From an uncultured Collinsella sp. (GTDB lineage: Bacteria; Actinomycetota; Coriobacteriia; Coriobacteriales; Coriobacteriaceae), in the NCBI GenBank assembly GCA_938023905.1, contig CALJCO010000009.1, forward strand, positions 1 to 7,283: a DNA stretch of 7,283 nt, in the 5' to 3' direction. Both the position numbers and the translations under genes were made by a program. A model generated the notes under the pieces. That model searched no databases and was not told the DNA's origin. It saw only the letters and a program-made list of their open reading frames with translations. Positions 1 to 6,222 of this stretch are shown piece after piece; position 1 is the first letter of the stretch; each line of letters opens with the position of its first letter.

Positions 1-663
1 GATTTACCGCGCGATTATCCGACGCTGCGCGACGTGGTGGATGAAGCGATTGTCCGAGCTAAGGTGGAATGGCAATCCGTGCCGGGGGAAAAAGAGGCTT
101 ACACCGGTCTTTTGAAGCATCTGTTCGCCGTCCTGGATAACGAAGTGGCAAGCAGCCGGCAATTTGGCGAATTCGTTTCTCTGGACGCGCCGGTCGAACC
201 GGATGCCCAAGACGTGGCCGAGGCCATGGTGGAAGAGGAAATCTTCGAATTTTATCAGCACGATGACACACTCAAGCTGGCTGATATTTTCGCTGGCAGT
301 CAGCATCCCGATGTCGCAACGATCGCGGAACAGGAGGAGCTGATTGATCGGTCGAGCGAGTTCGCTTTTGCATTTGACCTGCTGAAGGACATGCCGCGTT
401 TGTGGCGGCGCATTTTTCTGCTTATCCGTGTGGACGGGCTGAATGCCAGCAGCGTCTCTGAAATCCTGCTGATTCCTAGTAAGGAAGATGCTGTCCAAAG
501 GTGGCTCATGCAGGCCGAAGCATTCATCGCTGCTCATCTGGAAGAGGCCGGAGTAAGCAAAAACGGGAACGATTGGCTCCAAGGCGTTGATTGGTCGGCA
601 TTGTCTGTGACCCGAAGCGAGACAGCCTCACTGTGGTCCAAGGAGGCGAACCATGAAGAATGA
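1..663 (+). CDS. Hypothetical protein with sigma-70 region 4-like C-terminus (3' part)
   Basis: The frame is open from the first base of the window to a TGA at 661-663, so 220 residues are visible and the true start lies upstream; a GTG at 34 is only an internal candidate. No transmembrane segment or signal peptide is seen. The first 100 residues are acidic and helical in character. Residues about 125-185 resemble sigma-70 region 4: a 'DMPRLWRRIFLLIRVDGLNA' stretch, then an SVSEIL helix, then a second helix ending in AEAFIAAHL, the usual pattern of a sigma-factor helix-turn-helix. No region 2 is recognised in the visible part, so calling it an active sigma factor is not justified. Its position just before trx matches the uncharacterised gene between hdeD and trx in published LHR/tLST islands. 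Base composition is less GC-rich than the downstream genes. Coding status is secure; function is unknown. Confidence 0.8.
   Translation, partial: DLPRDYPTLRDVVDEAIVRAKVEWQSVPGEKEAYTGLLKHLFAVLDNEVASSRQFGEFVSLDAPVEPDAQDVAEAMVEEEIFEFYQHDDTLKLADIFAGSQHPDVATIAEQEELIDRSSEFAFAFDLLKDMPRLWRRIFLLIRVDGLNASSVSEILLIPSKEDAVQRWLMQAEAFIAAHLEEAGVSKNGNDWLQGVDWSALSVTRSETASLWSKEANHEE
641..646 (+). promoter_or_regulatory. Strong Shine-Dalgarno site for trx
   Basis: AGGAGG, a full consensus Shine-Dalgarno sequence, ends 6 nt before the ATG at 653. It lies inside the end of the preceding gene and fixes the thioredoxin start at 653. It is the best ribosome-binding site in the window, which suggests that trx is translated efficiently and not only by coupling to the upstream gene. 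Confidence 0.85.
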
Positions 664-1093
664 TCTTCACCTCGTCTGCCCGCATTGCCAGTCCATCAAC
701 CGCGTACCGACTGCGAAGCTATCGGAACATCCCAACTGTGGCCGCTGCCAGCAGCCCTTGTTCACGGGCGAGCCCATCGAGTTAACCACGGCGACGTTCT
801 CGCGCCACGTGGAGCGCAGCGATCTGCCGCTGCTGGTCGATTTCTGGGCGCCATGGTGCGGGCCGTGCAAGATGATGGCGCCACAGTTCCAGCAAGCGGC
901 GCACCAGCTCGAACCGAGGATCCGGCTGGCGAAGGTGAATACCGAGGCTGAGCCCCACCTGGCCGCGCAGTTCGGTATCCGCAGCATCCCGACGCTCGCC
1001 CTGTTCCAGGGTGGGCGGGAGATCGCCCGTCAGGCCGGCGTGATGGGCGCGCAGGACATCGTGCGCTGGACGTCGACGCAAGTGGGACGCTGA
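653..1093 (+). CDS. trx: Thioredoxin 2 (TrxC)-type protein of the stress-tolerance locus
   Basis: 146 residues, close to the roughly 140 of TrxC. The N-terminus is a zinc ribbon with Cys9-Pro-His-Cys12 and Cys29-Gly-Arg-Cys32. The thioredoxin fold follows, with the redox site W-C69-G-P-C72 inside FWAPWCGPCK and the cis-proline in SIPT at Pro113. There is no signal peptide, so it should act in the cytoplasm, reducing disulfides in oxidised proteins with electrons from thioredoxin reductase. In TrxC the zinc site responds to oxidants; that role is inferred here from the conserved cysteines. The ATG at 653 follows a perfect AGGAGG and overlaps the previous gene by 11 nt. kefB starts 3 nt after its stop, so the two are likely cotranscribed. 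All key residues are present and nothing suggests damage. Confidence 0.95.
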   Translation: MKNDLHLVCPHCQSINRVPTAKLSEHPNCGRCQQPLFTGEPIELTTATFSRHVERSDLPLLVDFWAPWCGPCKMMAPQFQQAAHQLEPRIRLAKVNTEAEPHLAAQFGIRSIPTLALFQGGREIARQAGVMGAQDIVRWTSTQVGR

Positions 1094-1096
1094 CCG

Positions 1097-2812
1097 ATGC
1101 AGGGCTTGCTCGGCACTACGCTAATCCTGCTGGCGGCTTGCAGCCTGGCGGCGATGGCGACGGCGGCGTTCAGAGTGCCCGCCTTGCTGGGGTATCTCTC
1201 TGTCGGCGTTTTACTGGGCCCCTCAGTCATCGGCGTGATCGCGCCGGGGGAGACGCTGAGCTTTCTGTCCGAGCTGGGCGTGGCGCTGCTGTTGTTCATG
1301 GTCGGACTGGAATTCTCCCTCGGAGACTTCTGGCTCGCCCGCAGGACGGTGCTGATGGCGGGCGCTCTGCAGATGATCGCCGTGGCCCCGCCGCTGATCC
1401 TGCTATTGATGTGGCTGGGGCAGCCCGGCCAGAGCGCCGCGCTGCTCGGCACTGCGGCGGCCATGTCGTCCACGGCGCTGGTCAGCCGACAACTGGCCGA
1501 CCAAGGCGAGCTCACCACCCGCCACGGACGCAGTGCCATCGCCGTGCTGGTCTTTCAGGACCTGGCCAGCGTGCCCCTGCTGGCCTTGCTGGCGATCTGG
1601 GCGCGCGGCGAGTCGCCGAAGATCGAGCATGTGCTGCTCGAAGTATTCGGTGTGCTGCTGCTGTTCGCGGCAGCGGCCCTCGCCTCGCGCCGTCTGTTGC
1701 ATGGCCTGCTGGGCTGGGTGGCGCGGCGGGGCCACGAGGAATCGTTCGTGCTCGTCTCCTTGTGCGTGGTGGTGGCCGCCGCCGCCGCTGCGCACGCGGT
1801 CGGCGTATCTGCTGCCCTGGGGGCCTTCCTCGCCGGGATGGTGCTGGGCGAGAGCGACTTCCGGCACCACATGGAAAGCCACCTCAGGCCGTTTCGCGAT
1901 GTGTTGTCGGGCGTGTTCTTCGTGACCATCGGCCTGCAACTGGACGCAGCACAGATTCTTTCGGCACCGCTGGCGGTGCTGGCGTGGCTGGTGGTGCTGG
2001 TACCGGTCAAGATCCTGCTCAATACGCTGGCCTTGCGGGCGACGCGCCTGTCCGCCCTCGATGCCTGGCGCACGGGCATAGCGTTGGGGCACGGCGGCGA
2101 GTTCGCCCTGCTGTTGTTGGGCACGGTCTTGCAGCAGCATCTGATCCCCGCGACCGTCGTCCAACCCATGCTGGTCGCGCTGGTGCTCAGTATGGCCCTG
2201 GCACCGCTACTGATCCGCCATCACGATGTACTTGCCCGATTCTTGAGCCGCACCGGCGGCGTCATTCAGCCACCCCAGGCTGAAGAAGTCGAGATCGCCG
2301 CGCAGACGACGCGATATCGAGACCATGTCATCATTTGCGGCGCGGGCGAGCTTGGCCTGACAGTCAGCGAGATTCTTCGCCACGCCGGCGTGGCGCATCT
2401 GCTGCTGGAGGCGGACGCGCAGAAGGTCGAGGCCGCGCGTGCCGCCGGCGCGCCGGTGTTCCATGCCGATGCCAGTCGGCCCGATACCTTACTGGCTGCC
2501 GGCTTGACGCATGCACACTTGGTGGTGCTGACGTTCGCCCATGCCCAGCAAGCGTTGCGCATCGCCCAGGCGATTGCCGAGCACCGTCCGGCGCTGACCT
2601 TGTGGGTGTCATGCAGAAGTACGACCGCGGCCGATGCATTTCGCGCCATGCCCAACGTGCGCGTGTATCAGCAATCCTTTGCCGCAGCTATTGGGCTGGC
2701 GGAACAGGTGATGTCGACGCTTGGCATGTCGACCGAGCTGATTGAAGGACACATCAGCGCAATGCGCCGCCGTCTCGACAGCAGCCGTTTTCCAGGGAGT
2801 TCATCGTCATGA
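1097..2812 (+). CDS. kefB: KefB/KefC-type monovalent cation:proton antiporter with TrkA-N domain
   Basis: 571 residues, somewhat shorter than the roughly 600-620 of KefB/KefC. Residues about 5-380 are a hydrophobic CPA2-type exchanger domain with around 12 membrane helices. Visible landmarks are the LLLFMVGLEFS segment near residue 70, the FQDLASVPLL segment near 153-162 (Asp155 in the ion pathway), and the GHGGEFALLLL segment near 330. Residues about 408-545 form a cytoplasmic TrkA-N (RCK) nucleotide-binding domain that begins HVIICGAGELG, a glycine-rich Rossmann loop, with an acidic residue after the next strand (LLLEAD). Family members exchange K+ for H+ in the inner membrane and acidify the cytoplasm to protect against electrophiles; glutathione gating is known for KefB/C but not shown here. 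Its stop overlaps the psiE start in ATGA (2809-2812). The gene appears intact. Confidence 0.92.
   Translation: MQGLLGTTLILLAACSLAAMATAAFRVPALLGYLSVGVLLGPSVIGVIAPGETLSFLSELGVALLLFMVGLEFSLGDFWLARRTVLMAGALQMIAVAPPLILLLMWLGQPGQSAALLGTAAAMSSTALVSRQLADQGELTTRHGRSAIAVLVFQDLASVPLLALLAIWARGESPKIEHVLLEVFGVLLLFAAAALASRRLLHGLLGWVARRGHEESFVLVSLCVVVAAAAAAHAVGVSAALGAFLAGMVLGESDFRHHMESHLRPFRDVLSGVFFVTIGLQLDAAQILSAPLAVLAWLVVLVPVKILLNTLALRATRLSALDAWRTGIALGHGGEFALLLLGTVLQQHLIPATVVQPMLVALVLSMALAPLLIRHHDVLARFLSRTGGVIQPPQAEEVEIAAQTTRYRDHVIICGAGELGLTVSEILRHAGVAHLLLEADAQKVEAARAAGAPVFHADASRPDTLLAAGLTHAHLVVLTFAHAQQALRIAQAIAEHRPALTLWVSCRSTTAADAFRAMPNVRVYQQSFAAAIGLAEQVMSTLGMSTELIEGHISAMRRRLDSSRFPGSSSS
2794..2799 (+). 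promoter_or_regulatory. Shine-Dalgarno site for psiE
   Basis: AGGGAG within the last codons of kefB ends 9 nt before the ATG at 2809. Together with the ATGA stop/start overlap it supports the chosen psiE start and suggests translational coupling to kefB. Confidence 0.6.
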
Positions 2813-3306
2813 AATCAACACGCCTTAACCCATTTCAGGTCTTACGTGACCAATTGGCCATCATGAGTTTTTACGAGCGCTTCGAGCAGGTCGTCGCGCT
2901 CGTGCTGTCGGCGGTGATCGCCGTCATCATCGTGGTGTCGCTGTTCCAGCTCATCTCCATCGTCTTCACGCTGCTGGTTCTAGATGCCTTCAATCCCCTG
3001 GACCACGAGGTATTCCAGAGCGTGTTCGGCATGATCATGACGCTCTTGATCGCGATGGAGTTCAAGCATTCCATCGTGCGCGTGGCGCTGCGTCGGGACA
3101 GCATCATCCAGGTCAAGACGGTGGTCCTGATCGCGCTGATCGCACTCTCCCGCAAGTTCGTGATCCTCGACTCCAACGCGAGCCCCGCAAAGATAGCCGC
3201 GCTGGCAAGCGCCACGCTGGCTCTGGGTGCGACCTACTGGCTGCTGCGCAAGCGCGGCGACCGCGCCGCCGAGACCTCTGAGCATGACCCGTCATCATCC
3301 CAGTGA
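2809..3306 (+). CDS. psiE: PsiE-family membrane protein
   Basis: 165 residues. After a short polar N-terminus (MKSTRLNPFQ) there are about four hydrophobic segments: residues ~28-60 (VVALVLSAVIAVIIVVSLFQ and the following stretch, possibly one long or two short helices), ~72-84 (VFGMIMTLLIAM), ~103-113 (VKTVVLIALIA) and ~128-146. The EFKHSIVRV segment in the middle is typical of PsiE (phosphate-starvation-inducible) proteins. The tail is polar and charged. The biochemical role of PsiE is not known. A PsiE-like gene is a regular member of the LHR/tLST operon between kefB and the M48 protease, which matches here. The start overlaps the kefB stop by 4 nt, and the 3' end overlaps the start of the M48 gene by 23 nt. 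The gene appears intact. Confidence 0.88.
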   Translation: MKSTRLNPFQVLRDQLAIMSFYERFEQVVALVLSAVIAVIIVVSLFQLISIVFTLLVLDAFNPLDHEVFQSVFGMIMTLLIAMEFKHSIVRVALRRDSIIQVKTVVLIALIALSRKFVILDSNASPAKIAALASATLALGATYWLLRKRGDRAAETSEHDPSSSQ

Positions 3307-4250
3307 TCCGCGCACGGCGCTCTTGCAACACCGCTGGCTCAACCGCCTGCAGACCGGGCTGTTGGTCCTGACCCTGGTCGGGATCGCAGCCGCAGCAGGG
3401 AGACTGCCGTTTGGGGAAGGCTGCCTGTGGCTCGCGCTGTTTGCCATTGCAGGTGCGTTGCTGCTGGAACCGGTAGCCGCGTCGGCGCTGAGCTTGCGCC
3501 TGTACCGCGTACGGGCCTTGCACCCGCAAGAAGCCCACGAGATGTGGGCCCTGTTGCGCGAGCTGCCCGCCCGTGCCGGTTTGCCCGCCACGCCGGTGCC
3601 GCACTATGTGCCCAGTGCCGTCGTCAACGCCTTCGCCACCGGGATCGAAGCAGGAGGCATCAATCGCCCTCACCGATGGCCTGCTGCGCAGCCTGAGCCC
3701 ACGCGAGCTGGCGGGTGTGCTCGTGCACGAGGTCGCGCACATCGCTAATGAGGATCTGCGTGTCATGGGGCTGGCGGATTCCAACAGTCGCCTCACGAGC
3801 CTACTGGCCCTTATGGGACAGATCGCGATCCTGCTCAGCCTGCCCGCGCAGCTGGTTGGCGCGGCGGAGGTCTATTGGCCTGGTCTATTGTTATTGGCCG
3901 CATCGCCCCAGCTGGCCCTGCTCGCACAGCTCGGCTTGTCTCGCGTTCGTGAGTTCGACGCTGACCGCCTTGCGGCGGAACTGACTGGCGACCCGCAGGG
4001 GCTGGCGTCCGCGCTGGCGAAAATCGCGCGGGTCAGCCGCTCCTGGCGTGCCTGGCTATTGCCGGGATGGGGCAATCCCGAGCCCTCCTGCTTGCGCACG
4101 CGTCCGGCAACGCAAGAGCGCATCGCACGCCTGCTGACGTTGGCGCCTGGGCCAGCATCAGCGTTGCCACTCCGCGCGCCCCATTTTTTGCCGGAATCCG
4201 CTTTGGCGACGCGCCCACCGCGCTGGCGCCCGAGCGGGCTGTGGTGCTGA
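3284..4250 (+). pseudogene. M48-family (HtpX-like) membrane zinc protease, frameshifted
   Basis: The gene starts at ATG 3284 inside the end of psiE and runs in one frame to the segment VNAFATG, typical of M48 peptidases. It then continues in the +1 frame, where SKQEASIALTDGLLRSLS, the zinc motif HEVAH (3726-3740) and the third-ligand segment REFDADR (Glu codon 3951-3953) follow, to a TGA at 4248-4250. Removing one base near 3641-3644 (GGGA) gives one 321-residue protein. It would have two N-terminal membrane helices (about residues 25-65) and two more between the zinc motifs, the usual HtpX layout. As read, translation from 3284 ends at a TAA at 3746-3748 after 154 residues with no zinc site, so the product would be inactive. 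HtpX-type enzymes degrade damaged inner-membrane proteins. Codon use stays coding-like on both sides, so the lesion is recent or a sequencing error. Confidence 0.85.
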
Positions 4251-4262
4251 TTGCCCATCAAC

Positions 4263-4267
4263 AGGAG
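4263..4267 (+). promoter_or_regulatory. Shine-Dalgarno site deciding the degP start
   Basis: AGGAG lies 7 nt before the ATG at 4275. An in-frame TTG at 4251 would add eight residues (MPINRRRL) but has no comparable upstream site and would begin before this signal, so the ATG at 4275 is preferred. Confidence 0.75.
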
Positions 4268-4274
4268 ACGTCTC

Positions 4275-5426
4275 ATGGCCTATCTCGACCCGTACCAACG
4301 CCCCGCGCCGGTCCGCTTCGTCCGTCGCGGGCTCTTCATCACCGCCTGCATTGCCGCGCTCATGCTGCTGTGGCAGTTTCTGCCCGCCATCGAGGCATGG
4401 TTCAGTCCGCGCGAGGCAGCAGAACGCACCGTGATGGCGCGTGGCGATCTGGCGGCGGACGAGAAAACCACCATCGAACTGTTCGAAAAATCGCGCGCCT
4501 CGGTGGTCTACATCACCACCGCGCAATTAGTACGCGATGTCTGGACGCGCAACGTGTTCTCCGTGCCGCGCGGCACTGGCTCGGGCTTCATCTGGGACGA
4601 CGCCGGCCACGTCGTCACCAACTTCCACGTCATCCAGGGCGCGTCCGAAGCCACCGTCAAACTGGCCGACGGCCGCGACTACCAGGCCGCGCTGGTGGGG
4701 ATGAGCCCCGCGCACGACATCGCCGTGCTCAAGATCGGCGTCGGTTTCAAGCGCCCGCCGGCCGTGCCGGTCGGCACCAGTGCCGACCTCAAGGTGGGTC
4801 AGAAGGTGTTCGCTATCGGCAACCCCTTCGGCCTGGACTGGACGCTCACCACTGGTATCGTCTCCGCGCTCGACCGCTCGTTGCCGGGAGAAGCGGGCGG
4901 CCCGGCCATCGATCACCTGATCCAGACCGACGCCGCCATCAACCCCGGCAATTCCGGTGGCCCGCTGCTCGATTCGGCTGGGCGGCTGATCGGAATCAAT
5001 ACCGCCATCTACAGTCCGTCTGGCGCCTCGGCCGGCATAGGCTTTGCGGTGCCGGTCGATACCGTCATGCGCGTGGTGCCGCAACTCATAAAGACCGGCA
5101 AGTACATCCGTCCGGCACTGGGCATCGAGGTGGATGAGCAGATCAACGCGCGTCTGCAGGCGCTGACCGGCAGTAAGGGCGTATTCGTATTGCGCGTGAC
5201 GCCGGGCTCGGCGGCGCACAGGGCCGGGCTCGTCGGCGTCGAGGTCACCGCAGGCGGCATCGTGCCCGGCGATCGCGTTATCAGCATCGACGGTATCGCC
5301 GTCGACGACGTCACCACATTACAGGCCCGGCTAGACGACAAGAACGTTGGAGATGTTGTGGTCTTGTTAGTGGAGCGGGCCGGCAAGACTCGCGAGATGC
5401 TTGTGGAACTACAACCGGGAGTTTGA
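4275..5426 (+). CDS. degP: HtrA-family serine protease (DegP of tLST, DegS-like layout)
   Basis: 383 residues from ATG 4275. A membrane anchor or uncleaved signal lies at about residues 19-40 (LFITACIAALMLLWQFL), preceded by arginines, so the bulk should be periplasmic. The trypsin-like domain spans about 65-270 with the full catalytic triad: His118 in TNFHVI, Asp148 in HDIAVLKI and Ser227 in NPGNSGGPL. A single PDZ domain follows at about 281-380, containing GVFVLRVTPGSAAHRAGL and GDRVISIDG. One anchor, one protease and one PDZ resemble DegS or other short HtrA proteins more than E. coli DegP, which is soluble and has two PDZ domains; the symbol degP follows tLST usage. The likely role is recognition or degradation of misfolded envelope proteins. 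It starts 24 nt after the M48 stop and appears to be the last gene of the operon. All catalytic residues are present. Confidence 0.93.
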   Translation: MAYLDPYQRPAPVRFVRRGLFITACIAALMLLWQFLPAIEAWFSPREAAERTVMARGDLAADEKTTIELFEKSRASVVYITTAQLVRDVWTRNVFSVPRGTGSGFIWDDAGHVVTNFHVIQGASEATVKLADGRDYQAALVGMSPAHDIAVLKIGVGFKRPPAVPVGTSADLKVGQKVFAIGNPFGLDWTLTTGIVSALDRSLPGEAGGPAIDHLIQTDAAINPGNSGGPLLDSAGRLIGINTAIYSPSGASAGIGFAVPVDTVMRVVPQLIKTGKYIRPALGIEVDEQINARLQALTGSKGVFVLRVTPGSAAHRAGLVGVEVTAGGIVPGDRVISIDGIAVDDVTTLQARLDDKNVGDVVVLLVERAGKTREMLVELQPGV

Positions 5427-5504
5427 TGGAAAGTGGGTCATGGATCTGCACAGCGAAGCAGCCAAGCGACTTCAGCCTTGCGCCGAACTACGAGCCCTAG
5501 CTAG
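5427..5504 (+). other. Short non-coding spacer between degP and the IS fragment
   Basis: About 78 nt with no credible gene. No clear rho-independent terminator for the operon is seen here: there is no GC-rich stem followed by a T run. It ends in the palindrome that probably marks the IS boundary, so the native sequence after degP is very short and may have been cut by the insertion. Confidence 0.5.
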
Positions 5505-5506
5505 GG
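5495..5506. repeat. 12-bp perfect palindrome at the probable IS5-family end
   Basis: CCCTAGCTAGGG is a perfect palindrome holding two adjacent CTAG copies (5497-5500 and 5501-5504). IS5-group elements commonly insert into four-base YTAR targets such as CTAG, and the inward sequence GGATGGTCTGAAG looks like a plausible terminal inverted repeat start. The end assignment is an inference; the matching outer end of the element is absent from the window, so it cannot be confirmed by pairing. Confidence 0.45.
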
Positions 5507-5561
5507 ATGGTCTGAAGTAGCCCTGTATTTCCGGCTGACTTCAGCCACTGCTGATTTTGAA

Positions 5562-5598
5562 AGCGGTGAACCGATCAAAAACGATCGGATCACCCGCT
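5562..5598. repeat. Long imperfect hairpin in the IS end region
   Basis: The left arm AGCGGTGAACCGATC (from 5562) pairs with the right arm GATCGGATCACCCGCT (to 5598) across a short A-rich loop; there is one bulge and one mismatch. It lies downstream of the transposase stop on the - strand. There is no proper T run on either side, so it is a weak terminator candidate at best; it may be a structural part of the IS end. Confidence 0.6.
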
Positions 5599-5614
5599 CA
5601 TTTCGGTGCTTTCA

Positions 5615-5639
5615 GCCGTCGCGAGCACCTTGCGACGGC
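5615..5639. terminator. Possible hairpin terminator next to the transposase stop
   Basis: GCCGTCGC (5615-5622) pairs perfectly with GCGACGGC (5632-5639) across a 9-nt loop. On the + strand it is followed by CATTTTCC, a short T run, so it could weakly stop operon read-through coming from degP before antisense transcription of the IS. On the - strand it sits 12 nt after the transposase stop with no T run. The stem is certain; the terminator role is a guess. Confidence 0.35.
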
Positions 5640-5650
5640 CATTTTCCGCA

Positions 5651-6220
5651 TTACAGGCGCACCTCTCCTGCGCTTGCCAGCAAATGTCGGCGGGCCATCC
5701 ATAGGTTCGACAGGGCAAACAGCGTCACCAGTTGTGCAGTGTTCCTCACCAGCCCTCGGAAACGTACCTTGGTGTAGCCGAACTGCCGCTTGATCACGCG
5801 AAACGGGGGCTCTACCTTCGCTCGCACTTGCGCCTTGGCCTTCTCGATCTTGCGCTTGGCTTTGTACAGGGCGCTGCGTTTATCGAGCATCTTGTAGGTG
5901 CTGCGGCGTGCTGCGACCTGCCAGATCACTTCTCGGTCGGCATGCTCGGAGCGCTTTTCGACGCCGGTGTAGCCGGCATCGGCGCAGACGACGTTCTCGT
6001 CGCCGTGCAGCAGCTTGTCGACCTGGGTGACATCCGCCACGGTGGCTGCCGTGCCCACCACGCTGTGTACCAGCCCCGATTCATCATCAACGCCGATGTG
6101 CGCCTTCATGCCAAAGTAATACTGGTTCCCCTTCTTGGTCTGGTGCATTTTCGGGTCGCGCTTGCCGTCCTGGTTCTTGGATGAACTGGGCGCGTGGATC
6201 AGCGTGGCATCGACGATAGT
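5651..6220 (-). pseudogene. IS5-family transposase, N-terminal half missing
   Basis: About 189 C-terminal residues of a DDE transposase, ending in GEVRL and a TAA at 5651-5653. The piece begins at TIVDATLIHAPSS, whose Asp (codon 6209-6211) is the first catalytic residue. MHQTKKGNQYYFGMKAHIG is a hallmark stretch of the IS5 group. The second catalytic Asp is in CADAGYTG (codon 5978-5980), and the Glu is in VEPPFRVIK (codon 5810-5812) with the expected E-x6-K spacing. Most close relatives that I recall have His after this Glu where Pro stands here. The first roughly 140 residues, which hold the DNA-binding region, are absent, so activity is not expected. The frame is open into the upstream regulator remnant, giving a 419-codon chimeric open frame (5651-6910) that is probably not a real protein. 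Confidence 0.88.
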
Positions 6221-6222
6221 CC
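6216..6222. other. Junction between IS fragment and WYL regulator
   Basis: On the - strand, regulator codons ending IIKMDY run directly into the transposase codons TIVDATLI. The bases ACTAT can belong to either side (regulator MDY or transposase TI), so the exact breakpoint cannot be placed within a few bases. No IS terminal repeat and no target duplication lies here, which shows that the joint is inside the transposase gene and not at an IS end. Confidence 0.7.

Larger units (their letters stand above)
5505..6220 (-). mobile_element. Truncated IS5-family insertion sequence (transposase 3' half plus one end)
   Basis: This roughly 715-bp piece carries the C-terminal part of an IS5-group transposase on the - strand and about 145 nt of non-coding end sequence with two hairpins. 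Intact elements of this group are near 1.2 kb, so around 40% is missing, including the transposase N-terminus and the other terminal repeat. The inner edge abuts the WYL regulator at about 6216-6222. With only one end it cannot transpose by itself. Loss of one end points to a deletion or recombination after insertion, not a simple insertion into the regulator. Confidence 0.8.

Noticed and set aside
4..582. A 192-codon open frame on the - strand opposite the first gene
   Set aside because: It mirrors a well-supported + strand gene, shows no recognisable domain, and its amino-acid pattern is what a reverse-strand shadow gives.
1138..2283. A 381-codon + strand open frame inside kefB
   Set aside because: It is Arg/Gly-rich with no domain and is fully overlapped by the antiporter gene.
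4067..5137. A 356-codon + strand open frame overlapping the M48 gene and degP
   Set aside because: It is rich in Arg, His, Gly and Pro, as expected of a shifted frame in GC-rich coding DNA, and it conflicts with the HtrA protease with a complete catalytic triad.
5427..5504. A terminator directly after degP
   Set aside because: I looked for a GC-rich stem with a T run and found none; only the later stem at 5615-5639 has a short T run.
5557..5793. A 78-codon + strand open frame over the IS end
   Set aside because: It crosses the IS hairpins and the transposase 3' end, has no good ribosome-binding site and matches nothing recognised.
5732..6184. A 150-codon + strand open frame opposite the transposase
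   Set aside because: It is a shadow of the IS5 transposase, and the reverse strand carries the clear DDE motifs.
5505..6220. An intact, active IS5 element
   Set aside because: The N-terminal transposase half and one terminal repeat are missing, although the three catalytic residues remain.
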